From Woeseiaceae bacterium (GTDB taxonomy: Bacteria; Pseudomonadota; Gammaproteobacteria; Steroidobacterales; Woeseiaceae): a stretch of DNA of 64,000 nt. The number at the start of each line of letters is the position of its first letter. Within the stretch, counting starts at the first letter, position 1. Below the pieces are notes generated by a model. The model ran no database searches and was not told the DNA's origin. It saw only the letters and a program-made list of their open reading frames with translations. Both the position numbers and the translations under genes were made by a program. The DNA lies in NCBI GenBank assembly GCA_030065915.1, contig JASJCQ010000015.1, positions 1 to 64,000 of the forward strand. The letters run 5' to 3'. Shown here piece by piece: positions 11,175-21,897 of this stretch.

Positions 11175-11525
11175 TCACAGCTTGCCGGCAAGCAGCGCCG
11201 ACGTATCTTCGAGGACCAGTATACGGCCCGTTTTCTCCACCGGCACAGACAGGCGTCGCATTATGTCGACCCCGAATTGGGTTTCGAGCGCCGCCACGGG
11301 CTGCCCTTCGAGGTCTGCACAGAACGCCTCGGCGGCAGCCACGAGGTGCGGGCAGCCTTTCGCGCGGAAGCGTGCGGCCTCGACCTGGCCGTTCCGGGCC
11401 TCGACAGACAGTTCCACGCTGACCCCCTGCGCATCGATCCTGGCACTTGGCCCGTTCGCAATGCCGGCGTGCGCCGGTGCCTTGAACAGTCGCCGCACTT
11501 CCTTCGAATAAGGATCGCTCGTCAT
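11175..11525 (-). CDS. Degenerate IscU/NifU-like scaffold protein
   Basis: A 116-residue protein aligned by eye with IscU: YSKEVRRLFKAPAHAG resembles the IscU start YSEKV...NPRNVG, and RFRAKGCPHLVAAAEAFC resembles the RFKTYGCGSAIASSS segment. Only the middle ligand (Cys58) is retained; the PACGD and HCS cysteines of IscU are missing, as is the LPPVK chaperone motif in its normal form (here LSVPVEK). A second Cys69 is at a non-canonical site. It overlaps iscS by four bases. It probably interacts with IscS but may not assemble a standard [2Fe-2S] cluster. No function is assigned beyond family membership. Confidence 0.8.
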   Translation of the reverse strand: MTSDPYSKEVRRLFKAPAHAGIANGPSARIDAQGVSVELSVEARNGQVEAARFRAKGCPHLVAAAEAFCADLEGQPVAALETQFGVDIMRRLSVPVEKTGRILVLEDTSALLAGKL

Positions 11526-12685
11526 GCGGCCGGCGCCAGTTGTCTCAGGCGGCTGACCGCGTTCACGTAGAGCCCTGCCGCCTGCTCGACGTCCTCGAGC
11601 GTCGACATGCGCCCGAAACTAAATCGAATGGCGCCCTCGGCTTCGGCGTCCGAACGACCCATCGAACGCAGCACGTAAGAAGGCTCCTGGTTCTGCGAGT
11701 TGCAGGCCGAGCCGGTCGCAACACAGAGCGGTTCCAGGTCGAGCAGCAGGCTCTCGCCATCGACGTCGGCAACCGACACATTGACGATTCCGGGGTAGTG
11801 CCTGGAGGAGTGGCCGTTCAGCACCAGGCCTTCGACCCCCTCGATCCCGTCCCACAGAGCCGCCCGCAGTCGCGTCACGTGCGCGAGGTCGCTCGCCTGT
11901 TTCTGCTCGGCTATTTCGGCTGCCTGGCCTAACGCGACGATCAGCGGCACGGGTAACGTGCCGGGACGGATGCTCCGCTGCTGCCCGCCACCGAACAGCA
12001 ACGGCTCGACGTGGCAGCCCGGCCTGTCCGCGACGTACAAGGCGCCGACGCCTTTCGGCCCGTAGAACTTGTGTGCCGTCAGCGACAGCAGGTCGATCGG
12101 CATCCGGCGAAGATCGATCGGCAGCTTGCCAGCCGACTGAGCCGCATCGACGTGATAGAGGATGTCGCGCGAACGGCACAGCTCGCCGATGGCCTCGATG
12201 TCCTGCACGACACTGGTCTCGTTGTTCACGTGCATGACAGACACCAACTGCGTCTCGTCGGTCAGCGCTTGTTCGAGATGACCGATGTCGAGCATTCCAT
12301 CGGGGCCGGGTGCCAGCCACGTGACATTGAAACCCTCTTTCTCGAGTGCCCGAAACATGTCGGTGACCGCCTTGTGCTCTGTCGGCATCGTCACAAGGTG
12401 GCGCCCGCGATCGGCCCGGTACCGAGCGGCGCCCGCAATGGCGAGGTTATCGGCCTCGGTCGCACCGGACGTCCAGATGAGTTGGCCGGGATCGCAGTTC
12501 AGCAACGATGCGACCTGCTCTGCTGCAGTCGCCACGCGATGGGCACTGAGCCTGCCGGCGCGGTGCACCGACGACGGGTTGGCGAGCGTCGTCTCGTCGC
12601 ACAGCGCTTGTGACAACGCATCGGCCACGCCGGGGTCGACCGGCGTCGTCGCTGCATAGTCGAGGTAGATCGAGGGCTCACTCAT
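11522..12685 (-). CDS. iscS: Cysteine desulfurase (IscS/NifS family)
   Basis: A 387-residue PLP enzyme that removes sulfur from cysteine for Fe-S cluster and thio-cofactor synthesis. Visible residues are the PLP lysine Lys206 (TAHKFYGPKG), His104 (TEHKAV) and the catalytic Cys328 in ATGSACNS, followed by PSYVLRSMG. It is about 17 residues shorter than E. coli IscS, mainly at the C-terminus where IscU docks. It lies two bases after trmJ and overlaps the scaffold-like gene. No iscR, hscA, hscB or fdx is nearby. Confidence 0.93.
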   Translation of the reverse strand: MSEPSIYLDYAATTPVDPGVADALSQALCDETTLANPSSVHRAGRLSAHRVATAAEQVASLLNCDPGQLIWTSGATEADNLAIAGAARYRADRGRHLVTMPTEHKAVTDMFRALEKEGFNVTWLAPGPDGMLDIGHLEQALTDETQLVSVMHVNNETSVVQDIEAIGELCRSRDILYHVDAAQSAGKLPIDLRRMPIDLLSLTAHKFYGPKGVGALYVADRPGCHVEPLLFGGGQQRSIRPGTLPVPLIVALGQAAEIAEQKQASDLAHVTRLRAALWDGIEGVEGLVLNGHSSRHYPGIVNVSVADVDGESLLLDLEPLCVATGSACNSQNQEPSYVLRSMGRSDAEAEGAIRFSFGRMSTLEDVEQAAGLYVNAVSRLRQLAPAA

Positions 12686-12687
12686 GA

Positions 12688-13398
12688 CTATCTGGCTCGC
12701 GTCCTGTCAATCGCGGTCAGTACGCCGCGCAGGATATTCAGCTCGTTCCTGTCGGGTCTTGCGCGTATGAACAACCGGCGCATCCTGCGCATCAGGTGAC
12801 GTGGATTGTCCGGGTCGAGGAAATTCACGTCACGCAGCACGTTCTCGAGATGCGTGTAGAAGTGCTCCAGCTCTTCGCCGGTGGCCGGCTCCGCCTCTCC
12901 CTCATATTCCGGCACCGGCTCGGCCAGGGTTGCGCGAATCTCGTACGTCAGGACCTGCACGGCCATGGCGAGGTTCAGCGAGCTGAAGTCCGGGTTGGTC
13001 GGTATGTTCAGCAGGACGTCGCAGTGGTCGAGGTCTTCGTTGGACAGGCCAGACTTCTCCGGCCCGAAGACAGCGGCGACCTTGCCACGCTCCGACTCCT
13101 GCAGGAGCTTTTGGGCGCACTCGCGTGGATACATCGTCGGCCAGCGAAGCGCCCGGGACCTGGCGCTGGCCGCGGCGACGTAGACACAGTCAGTCAGCGC
13201 ATCGGCCAGGGTCGTGTACACCTTCGCGCTCTCGAGCACGTCGTCGGCGCCGGAAGCGCGAGCGGTGGCGTCCTCGTGCGGGAAGTGGCGCGGGTTGACG
13301 AGGGCGAGGTCTGCGAGACCCATGTTCTTCATGGCCCTGGCGACGGCACCGATGTTTCCCGGGTGGGTGGTTCCAACTAAAACGATTCGTATCGACAT
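12688..13398 (-). CDS. trmJ: tRNA (cytidine/uridine-32-2'-O)-methyltransferase TrmJ
   Basis: A SpoU/TrmH-class (SPOUT) methyltransferase of 236 residues that 2'-O-methylates position 32 of several tRNAs. Motifs include VGTTHPGNIGAVARAMKN near the start, VFGPEKSGLSNEDL and the knot motif NLAMAVQVLTYEI. The ATG at 13396-13398 (MSIRIVL) is preferred; a TTG three codons upstream is the alternative. No clear Shine-Dalgarno sequence precedes it. trmJ-iscS proximity is common in Proteobacteria. It is divergent from suhB. Confidence 0.94.
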   Translation of the reverse strand: MSIRIVLVGTTHPGNIGAVARAMKNMGLADLALVNPRHFPHEDATARASGADDVLESAKVYTTLADALTDCVYVAAASARSRALRWPTMYPRECAQKLLQESERGKVAAVFGPEKSGLSNEDLDHCDVLLNIPTNPDFSSLNLAMAVQVLTYEIRATLAEPVPEYEGEAEPATGEELEHFYTHLENVLRDVNFLDPDNPRHLMRRMRRLFIRARPDRNELNILRGVLTAIDRTRAR

Positions 13399-13426
13399 AT
13401 CTGGCAAGGGAACATATCTGGAAAGG
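13396..13426. repeat. 17-bp tandem direct repeat over the trmJ start codon
   Basis: CATATCTGGCAAGG at 13396-13409 recurs as CATATCTGGAAAGG at 13413-13426 (13 of 14 identical, period 17). On the minus strand each copy contains an ATG, but the upstream one is 17 bases away and so out of frame with trmJ. Confidence 0.75.
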
Positions 13427-13497
13427 TACGAGGCAAGTCCGGTATTCTACCGCCGCGGCGATGGGCCGAATGAGTTCTTTATACAAAGTACCGGATT

Positions 13498-14298
13498 ATG
13501 CATGCACTGCTAAACGTGGCGGTGATGGCGGCGCGGCGCGCCGGCAACACGCTGATGAGATATCAGGTCAACCTCGAGAAGCTCAAGGTTGAAGTCAAGG
13601 GACACAACGATTACGTCACGGAAGCCGATCGCAAGGCGGAATCGATCGTCATCGACGTCATCCACAAGCATTATCCGGATCACGCCATTCTCGGCGAGGA
13701 ATCCGGCAGTATCGGCGAGTCGGACACCGTCTGGATCATCGATCCGCTGGATGGCACCACGAACTTCCTGCACGGTTTTCCCTCGTTTTGCGTGTCAATC
13801 GGCGTCCAGGTCAAGGGCAGGATGGAGCACGCGGTTGTATACGATCCGACGCGCCAGGAACTGTTCGCAGCCTCGCGCGGGTCCGGCGCAACGCTCGACG
13901 GCCGCAAGATACGCGTCAGCGGGCAAAAGGACCTGAAGCATTCACTGATCGGTACCGGCTTTCCGTTCCGCCAGGCGGAATCCGAGATGGATCCGTACCT
14001 CGCGATGCTGAAAAAGATCCTCAAGCATACGTCGGGTATCCGCCGCCCCGGCGCCGCCGCGCTCGACCTCTGTTACGTCGCCTGCGGCCGCCTGGACGGA
14101 TTCTGGGAAACCGGCCTCGCCCCCTGGGACCTCGCGGCCGGCAGCCTGATCATCCGCGAAGCCGGCGGCATCATCAGCGGCTTAGACGGCAGCGAAGACT
14201 ACATGGACACAGGCCACGTCCTGACCGGCACCCCCAAGATCTACTCGGCACTAGCCAGAACCTGCGCCAACGAAATCCGCACGCTTACCGCTAAATGA
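13498..14298 (+). CDS. suhB: Inositol-1-monophosphatase SuhB
   Basis: A 266-residue Mg2+-dependent phosphatase of the inositol monophosphatase family; in E. coli SuhB also joins the rRNA antitermination complex. The metal-binding motifs are intact: ILGEESG, DPLDGTTNFLHGFP and PWDLAAGSLIIREAGG. Divergent from trmJ, with a 99-base gap; a TATACA hexamer at 13480-13485 is a possible -10 element but no good -35 is visible. Downstream come two copies of an intergenic palindromic repeat before the convergent secF. Confidence 0.95.
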   Translation: MHALLNVAVMAARRAGNTLMRYQVNLEKLKVEVKGHNDYVTEADRKAESIVIDVIHKHYPDHAILGEESGSIGESDTVWIIDPLDGTTNFLHGFPSFCVSIGVQVKGRMEHAVVYDPTRQELFAASRGSGATLDGRKIRVSGQKDLKHSLIGTGFPFRQAESEMDPYLAMLKKILKHTSGIRRPGAAALDLCYVACGRLDGFWETGLAPWDLAAGSLIIREAGGIISGLDGSEDYMDTGHVLTGTPKIYSALARTCANEIRTLTAK

Positions 14299-14360
14299 GC
14301 CAGTCACGATCGGAAAGCAGGCGTGAGAATCTAGGGGATCGATAAGGCATCGACCCGCGA

Positions 14361-14460
14361 CCACCAAACTCAAGAAAGTTCTGAGGTGGTTCAAGGCAAG
14401 GCGAAGCTCGCATTGAAAGCGGAGCGCAGTCGTGGGCAGCCGATCAATGCGAGATCAGCG
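14361..14460. repeat. Intergenic palindromic repeat, copy 1 (degenerate)
   Basis: Its first 40 bases match the start of copy 2 (14481-14520) at 36 of 40 positions. An inner perfect inverted repeat CTCGCATTGA (14407-14416) / TCAATGCGAG (14444-14453) is kept, but the outer right arm found in copy 2 has decayed. Together with copy 2 it fills the 312-base gap between suhB and secF; nothing else is recognisable there. A 60-codon open frame crossing this stretch is not credible as a gene. Confidence 0.8.
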
Positions 14461-14480
14461 CCACGGCTTCGATCGAACTT

Positions 14481-14611
14481 CCACCAATCTGAAGAAAGCT
14501 CTGAGGTGGTTCGAGGCAAGGCAAATATCGTTTCGAAAGCGGAGCGTACACGGAGTACGTGAGCATTTCGAAACGATATTTAACGCGGCCTCGAGCCGCC
14601 TCAGAGCTTTC
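14481..14611. repeat. Intergenic palindromic repeat, copy 2 (long nested hairpin)
   Basis: A nested inverted repeat. The outer arms 14494-14517 and 14588-14611 pair at 22 of 24 positions, and the inner arms 14523-14538 and 14566-14581 are a perfect 16-bp match around a short GC-rich core. The right arm ends exactly in the secF stop codon. The words TTCGAGGCAAGGC and GCGGAGCGTAC resemble intergenic repeats I recall from other Gammaproteobacteria. It probably also serves as a transcription end between the convergent suhB and secF. Confidence 0.85.
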
Positions 14612-15552
14612 TAGGGAAGATCGTCTACTAGCTCTGGGTCTTTTACTGGCTCTGCCAAATCCTGAGCATTAACCCCAAGCAACAAGGCCGTCGCACTCGC
14701 CGTGTAGATCGACGAGTAGGTTCCGACGATGATGCCGACGATCAGCGCCGTTGAGAACGGACCGATGGACTCGCCACCGAGGAGCAGCAATGCGAACAAT
14801 ACGAGCAGCGTCGTCAGACCGGTGATGATGGTTCGAGCGAGCATCTCGTTGATCGAGATGTTCATCGACTCTTCCGCCGGCATGCCGCGCAGTTTAAAGA
14901 AGTTCTCACGAATCCTGTCGAAGGCGACGACGGTGTCGTTCAGCGAGTAACCGATGACCGCCAGCACGGCGGCGACGACGGTCAGGTCGAACGGCAACTG
15001 GAAGATCGAGAAGAAGCCGACGGTGATAATGACGTCATGCGTCAACGCCGCGACGGCGCCCGCGGCAAACTTCCACTGGAAGCGGAACATGACGTAGGCA
15101 AAGATCATCAACAGCGCGAAGATCATCGCGAGACCGCCCTGGTTGGCCAGCTCGCTGCCGACCTGCGGGCTCACAGACTCCACTCGACGAAGGTCGACCG
15201 TTTTGCCGCCGACTTCCAGCGCCTGCTGCAGCCTGGCCCGAATCTCACGCTGATCCGTCTCCGGCTGAGGCGGCAAACGCACGAGGACGTCGTTATCGGT
15301 GCCGAACAGTTGGACCTGCGCATCTTCGAAGTCCGCAGCCAACAGGTTGCCCCGGATCGCGTCGAGATCGGCAGCCTCCTCGTAGCCCACTTCGAGCAGG
15401 ATACCGCCGGTGAAGTCGATGCCGAAGTCCAGGCCACGCGTCGCCAGCGAGAAAATCGATGCGGCGAGTACGATGACCGAGACGGCCAGCGCGATGGTTC
15501 GACGAGACTTGCCGAGGAAATCGATGGTGGTTTTTTCTTTGATCAGTCGCAT
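14611..15552 (-). CDS. secF: Protein-export membrane protein SecF
   Basis: A 313-residue six-span RND-type subunit of SecDF that uses the proton motive force to assist late Sec translocation. Recognised by FGIDFTGGILLEV near residue 48, the conserved GYSLNDTVVAFDRIREN motif near residue 207 and the closing TM pair. It follows secD after 11 bases, and its stop codon lies in the last bases of the palindromic repeat. Confidence 0.97.
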   Translation of the reverse strand: MRLIKEKTTIDFLGKSRRTIALAVSVIVLAASIFSLATRGLDFGIDFTGGILLEVGYEEAADLDAIRGNLLAADFEDAQVQLFGTDNDVLVRLPPQPETDQREIRARLQQALEVGGKTVDLRRVESVSPQVGSELANQGGLAMIFALLMIFAYVMFRFQWKFAAGAVAALTHDVIITVGFFSIFQLPFDLTVVAAVLAVIGYSLNDTVVAFDRIRENFFKLRGMPAEESMNISINEMLARTIITGLTTLLVLFALLLLGGESIGPFSTALIVGIIVGTYSSIYTASATALLLGVNAQDLAEPVKDPELVDDLP

Positions 15553-15563
15553 GATTTCGATTC

Positions 15564-17375
15564 CTACACCGGCAGTGTCTTGAGCCGGCGTCCGCCGAAC
15601 GCGAGGTTAACGATCGCGCGCGTGCCGATGATCGACGTGAACATCGAGGTCACGATGCCGATGGTCAACGTAATTGCGAAGCCCTTGATCGGACCGGTAC
15701 CGAAGGCGAACAAAACGATGGCCGCGATCAGCGTCGTGATGTTGGCGTCCGCAATGGACGACAGTGCCTTTTCATAGCCGGAGTGGATCGCACCCTGTGC
15801 CGTATTGCCCGCCGATAACTCCTCGCGTATTCGTTCGAAGATCAGCACGTTCGCGTCGACCGCCATACCGACGGTCAGGACGATACCGGCGATGCCCGGC
15901 AGTGTCAGCGACGCGCCGAGCATCGACAGCACGGCGACGATAAAGACGAGGTTCGAAAACAATGCGACATTCGCGACCATGCCGAACCAACGGTAGTAGA
16001 ACGCCATGAACACAACGACGGCAAGGAAGCCGATCTGGATGGCGTTGAAGCCTCGCTCGATGTTGTCTTTACCGAGGCTCGGACCGATGGTTCTTTCGTC
16101 GATCTTGTAGACCGGCGCGGCCAGCGCACCCGCCCTGAGCAGCAGCGCCAGGTCCCGTGCCTCTAACGCATTCAGGCCGGTGATCTGGAACCGGTTCTTG
16201 AAGATGCCGTTGATCGTCGCCGTGTTGATGATCTCTTCGGTCTTGACCGTCCGCTGTTCGGGAACGCCATTGACCATTATCGTCTCGCGGCTCGTCTCGA
16301 TGAACAGCGTCGACATCGGCTTCCTGAGGTTCTCCTGCGTCGTCTTGAACATGCTCTCGCCGCCGGCGGCGTCGAGCGTGATAAACACGGCTGCCTGTCC
16401 CTCGGAGAAGCCGGACTCGGCGTCGATGATCTGGTCGCCGGACGCGATGACGTCGCGCTTCAGGATCTGGGATGGCTCCGTGCCGCGGCCCGGGTAATTT
16501 CTCGACCCGCGCTCGTTGCCCGACAGGTCGACGAGACGGAACTCCAGCGTCGCCGTGGCCGTCAGGATCTTGTCGAGTTGCGTCGGGTCCTGGACGCCGG
16601 GCAGCTGAACGACGATGCGGTCCGAGCCCTGGCGCTGCACGAGGGGCTCGGCAACACCGAGTTCGTTGACGCGATTTCTAAGCGTCGTGATGTTTTGTTC
16701 GATCGACAGGTCCTGGCGTGCCTTGATCTGCTCCTCGGTCATTCGGACCGTGATCGAGCGACCGTCGGTGGCCTCGCTGATGATCAGGTCCTGGTCCGCT
16801 TCCCGAATAACCCTGGACGCTTCGTCGAGGTCCTCGGCATTCGCCAATCGAACGCGGATGACCTGGTTGTCCAGCTCCGCGCGTGCCCGGATGCGCGCAT
16901 CTCGCATGCGTTCGTCGATGTCCCGCTCATACGCGGCGAGACGGGACTCGATTGCAGACTGCATATCGACTTCGAGCAGTACGTAGACGCCGCCCCGCAA
17001 GTCGAGGCCGAGACTCATCGGGTTAAGACCCAGCATGCGGATCCAGTCCGGAAGCTTGGGCGCCAGTGTCAGTGCAACGTTGCTGGTGCGTCGATAGTTG
17101 TCGCGTAGCAAATCACCGGCCACGCGCTGCGACTCGGCGACTTCAAAGCGAATGACGGCACGGCCGTCCGCGATGTACGCGGCCTCGGATTCAATCCCGG
17201 CATTCTCGACGACCCGGACATACTCTTCGAGCTGCGATGTCGTGACGTCAGCGCCGTCTCGCTGGGCCAGCTGCACGGCGGGCGCGCTGCCGTAGATGTT
17301 CGGCAATGCGAGGATGATGCCCGCGACGAGTATCGTCAGGACAAGCGCGTTTAACCAGGCCGGGTATTTGTTCAT
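15564..17375 (-). CDS. secD: Protein-export membrane protein SecD
   Basis: A 603-residue partner of SecF with an N-terminal span, a large periplasmic P1 domain (about residues 30-430) and a C-terminal five-span RND block. Diagnostic motifs are LGLDLRGGVYVLLEVD, VQLPGVQDP and GMAVDANVLIFERIREEL. It starts five bases after yajC and precedes secF, the standard operon order. Confidence 0.97.
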   Translation of the reverse strand: MNKYPAWLNALVLTILVAGIILALPNIYGSAPAVQLAQRDGADVTTSQLEEYVRVVENAGIESEAAYIADGRAVIRFEVAESQRVAGDLLRDNYRRTSNVALTLAPKLPDWIRMLGLNPMSLGLDLRGGVYVLLEVDMQSAIESRLAAYERDIDERMRDARIRARAELDNQVIRVRLANAEDLDEASRVIREADQDLIISEATDGRSITVRMTEEQIKARQDLSIEQNITTLRNRVNELGVAEPLVQRQGSDRIVVQLPGVQDPTQLDKILTATATLEFRLVDLSGNERGSRNYPGRGTEPSQILKRDVIASGDQIIDAESGFSEGQAAVFITLDAAGGESMFKTTQENLRKPMSTLFIETSRETIMVNGVPEQRTVKTEEIINTATINGIFKNRFQITGLNALEARDLALLLRAGALAAPVYKIDERTIGPSLGKDNIERGFNAIQIGFLAVVVFMAFYYRWFGMVANVALFSNLVFIVAVLSMLGASLTLPGIAGIVLTVGMAVDANVLIFERIREELSAGNTAQGAIHSGYEKALSSIADANITTLIAAIVLFAFGTGPIKGFAITLTIGIVTSMFTSIIGTRAIVNLAFGGRRLKTLPV

Positions 17376-17380
17376 TGCGC

Positions 17381-17704
17381 TCAGGCTTCTTCAATCGTGC
17401 CTTTCGGGACGACCTGGGAAACGCTGGCCTTCTGGATCTTGATCTCGGTTTTGTCTGCGATCTCTACGACGGCGTAGTGTTCGCTGACGCCAGTGATCTT
17501 CCCGAGGATGCCGCCGGCCGTCATGATCTCGTCGCCAACCTTCAGAGCGGCAACGAGTTCGGTATGCGCCTTCTGCTTTTTCTGCTGTGGGCGAATCAGC
17601 AGGAAGTAGAAAGCGCCGAAAATGACGATCATCGGGAGCAGGAAGCCGAAGGGATCGGCTTGCGGAGCCGCCTGCGCGTAGGCGTTCGAAATGAAAAAGT
17701 CCAT
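17381..17704 (-). CDS. yajC: Sec translocon accessory protein YajC
   Basis: A 107-residue single-pass inner-membrane protein of the SecDF-YajC complex. One hydrophobic segment (about residues 18-40, FGFLLPMIVIFGAFYFLLIRP) is followed by QQKKQKAH and a small beta domain containing GDEIMTAGGILGKI. First gene of yajC-secD-secF; separated from tgt by 125 bases that hold no clear terminator. Confidence 0.96.
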   Translation of the reverse strand: MDFFISNAYAQAAPQADPFGFLLPMIVIFGAFYFLLIRPQQKKQKAHTELVAALKVGDEIMTAGGILGKITGVSEHYAVVEIADKTEIKIQKASVSQVVPKGTIEEA

Positions 17705-17829
17705 GAGTCTGTTTCTTCTGTTTGAGCGTACTAGTGGCGGGCGACGTTCGCCCGGAAAAATCAGCGCGCAATTATGGCACAGAGGGTTTGACGTATGGGC
17801 GCTTTTGACAAAGCCAAGCTTGTCGGGCG

Positions 17830-19961
<2,132 letters not shown>

Positions 19962-20090
19962 GGGCGCGCATGGTAACAAAGCCATGCGCGCCCGTAGCTA
20001 CTTCGGGCAGGCATTTCGGTTCCCGATGACCCGACCGGTGGCGATTTCAGGTGGACGTTTTGGTCCTCGACGGCCCGATCGGTGGCGATT

Positions 20091-21299
20091 CTACGTGCGC
20101 GTGTCAGTGCTCCGCGGCGCGACTGTTTCCTCCAGTACCGCGGGCGGTACGACGGCAGCCGCTGGAGCTGCTGGTGGAGGTGCGACCGGCGGCAACAATG
20201 ACGCCGGGGCCAGCGGGCTGGCCGGAGGCAGCAAGCTGCTGCTGCGTGCGTCCGGCATCGTGACCTTAAGTGTCTTGCGCTTCTTGTCCCGCATGATCTT
20301 CAACGTGACCTCTTCGCCCGCCTCATAGGATCCGAGGATTCGCATCGCATGTCCGACGGACGTTGGTTCACGACCATCGATGGACTGCAGCACGTCACCG
20401 TCTTCAAGCTGCATGTCGTTCGAGTCCGACACGCTGATGATCAACAATCCGTCGCTGGTTCCGAAGTATCGACCCAGGCCATCGCTGAGCTCGACCATCT
20501 CCATGTCACCCCAGGCCTTGCCGACCCATGGGAAGCCGAAGTTGTAGCTGAATCCCTGCCCCATGTCGGGCGCAACGTGAACTTCCACATCGGGATCGCC
20601 GAATACCTCCACACCGCCGCCCGGTCCAAGGAAGTCGAAGGTGCGTAACTCCATCGTCTTCGGCTCCACTTCCACGGTGCCGACTTTGCCCTTGCGCAGG
20701 TACTCGACCTTGAGCTTGTCGCCCGCCTCGACGCCGGACATGAAGTCGAGCAGCTTCTTGGTAGCCGCTTCGGACGAATCCGCGCTCAGCGACTCGTCGT
20801 TGACCAGCGTCAGCACGTCGCCGGCACGCAGTCCGGCCTCGTCAGCCGCGGAGCCCGGCGTGACCGCGTCGATCTCTACTCCCTCGACCGGTCCGGCCTT
20901 GTCGCCGCTGGCGACGGTGACACCAAGTCGCGGCCGATCATTGCCTGTAAAAATCGCGCGAACGTTGCTCTGGATGTGTGGGAGGTTCCTCTGACTCAGT
21001 TCGGCAATTCTCTGAGCTGCCTCCGCCAGCTTCTCTTCGGCCTCACGCATCTGGATACGGATTTCTTCCCTTTCCTCGATCTTTTCACGCTCGACGGCGC
21101 GCATGGCTGCTGCCTGTTCGAGCTCGCGTTCGGCTTGCTCCTGGCTTGCCCGCAGGCGCATCACGCGCTGTTCCATTTGTCGCGCATCGCGGGCTGCGTC
21201 CGCGGCCTGCTGCCTCTGTGCAGCGTCGTCCTGCGCAAAGCCCGGCACGGCGAAAAGCAGGCCCGCCGCGACCGATAACAGTAATTTTCTAGCATTCAT
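20091..21299 (-). CDS. Periplasmic PDZ-domain protein of the ECF operon
   Basis: A 402-residue exported protein without a protease domain. Order: signal peptide (cut near GFAQ), a long charged coiled coil rich in Glu/Arg/Gln (about residues 20-100), a first PDZ domain (RPRLGVTV to VEVEP, about 112-210), a Gly/acid-rich middle, a second, weaker PDZ domain (LLIISVSDSNDMQLEDGDVL onwards) and an Ala/Pro-rich tail. The ATG at 21297-21299 has AGGAG ten bases upstream. It lies 17 bases after the anti-sigma-like gene; it may sense or scaffold envelope proteins for the sigma system. Specific role unknown. Confidence 0.8.
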   Translation of the reverse strand: MNARKLLLSVAAGLLFAVPGFAQDDAAQRQQAADAARDARQMEQRVMRLRASQEQAERELEQAAAMRAVEREKIEEREEIRIQMREAEEKLAEAAQRIAELSQRNLPHIQSNVRAIFTGNDRPRLGVTVASGDKAGPVEGVEIDAVTPGSAADEAGLRAGDVLTLVNDESLSADSSEAATKKLLDFMSGVEAGDKLKVEYLRKGKVGTVEVEPKTMELRTFDFLGPGGGVEVFGDPDVEVHVAPDMGQGFSYNFGFPWVGKAWGDMEMVELSDGLGRYFGTSDGLLIISVSDSNDMQLEDGDVLQSIDGREPTSVGHAMRILGSYEAGEEVTLKIMRDKKRKTLKVTMPDARSSSLLPPASPLAPASLLPPVAPPPAAPAAAVVPPAVLEETVAPRSTDTRT

Positions 21300-21316
21300 C
21301 TCTGTACTACTCCTGA

Positions 21317-21895
21317 TCAAAGGGCGTTGCGCTGCGCCTGCGCATAACGCAGCCCAACCAGTGACTTCATCAACCTGACGCGCTCGCGCCAGAATATCTT
21401 CTCTTCCTCCGGACTCAGCGACACTTCAGGGTCGCTGAGTTGGTAATCGATCGCCGCGATGCGGTCCTCTATCTCCGCGATGGTCGCGGCGGTGCCCGCG
21501 CGCATGACGCGTGGTTCGGCCGGTATCGCGCGCAGGTCGCTCTCGAGCTGGCGGGACTCGACCATCAATGCCTGCAGCGCATCGACTTCCTGGGCATTGG
21601 TCGGCAAGCTGTCAGGCACCGTTACGGCCTGCTGCACGGGCGGCTGCTCGGGCGACCAGGCAAGCAAAATCGCGGCGGTGACGGCAGCCGCGGCAAGGCC
21701 GGACGGCAGGTACCAGCTACGAGTCGCCGCAGGTTTCTTGAGCAAGCCTTCTGCCTCCCCCTGCTCCTTGATGCGTTCCCAGACGGCACGCGGGGGCATC
21801 GTCTCTGGAAGGCAAAGTAAGCCTGACTGCAACAGCTCACGCTGGTCGGCGGTTAACCCGGAAATCATGTCTTCGTCCTTGTCGTTCGCGGACAT
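21317..21895 (-). CDS. Putative membrane anti-sigma factor
   Basis: A 192-residue protein starting at the ATG two bases after the sigma-factor stop, with GGAGGAG just upstream. It has a cytoplasmic N-terminal part (about residues 1-58), one membrane span (about 62-80, LPSGLAAAAVTAAILLAW) and a periplasmic helical C-terminal part with a long predicted coiled coil (ALMVESRQLESDLRAIP). No family was recognised by sequence; the call rests on topology and on being second in an ECF sigma operon. Confidence 0.65.
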   Translation of the reverse strand: MSANDKDEDMISGLTADQRELLQSGLLCLPETMPPRAVWERIKEQGEAEGLLKKPAATRSWYLPSGLAAAAVTAAILLAWSPEQPPVQQAVTVPDSLPTNAQEVDALQALMVESRQLESDLRAIPAEPRVMRAGTAATIAEIEDRIAAIDYQLSDPEVSLSPEEEKIFWRERVRLMKSLVGLRYAQAQRNAL

Positions 21896-21897
21896 CT

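Noticed and set aside
14432..14614. A 60-codon plus-strand open frame between suhB and secF
   Set aside because: It runs through the palindromic repeats and has no ribosome binding site or family resemblance.
17738..17754. GC-rich hairpin (CGGGCGA-CGT-TCGCCCG) between tgt and yajC considered as a terminator
   Set aside because: On the minus strand the T-run precedes rather than follows the stem; on the plus strand it is followed by A residues. It cannot act as a standard terminator in either direction.
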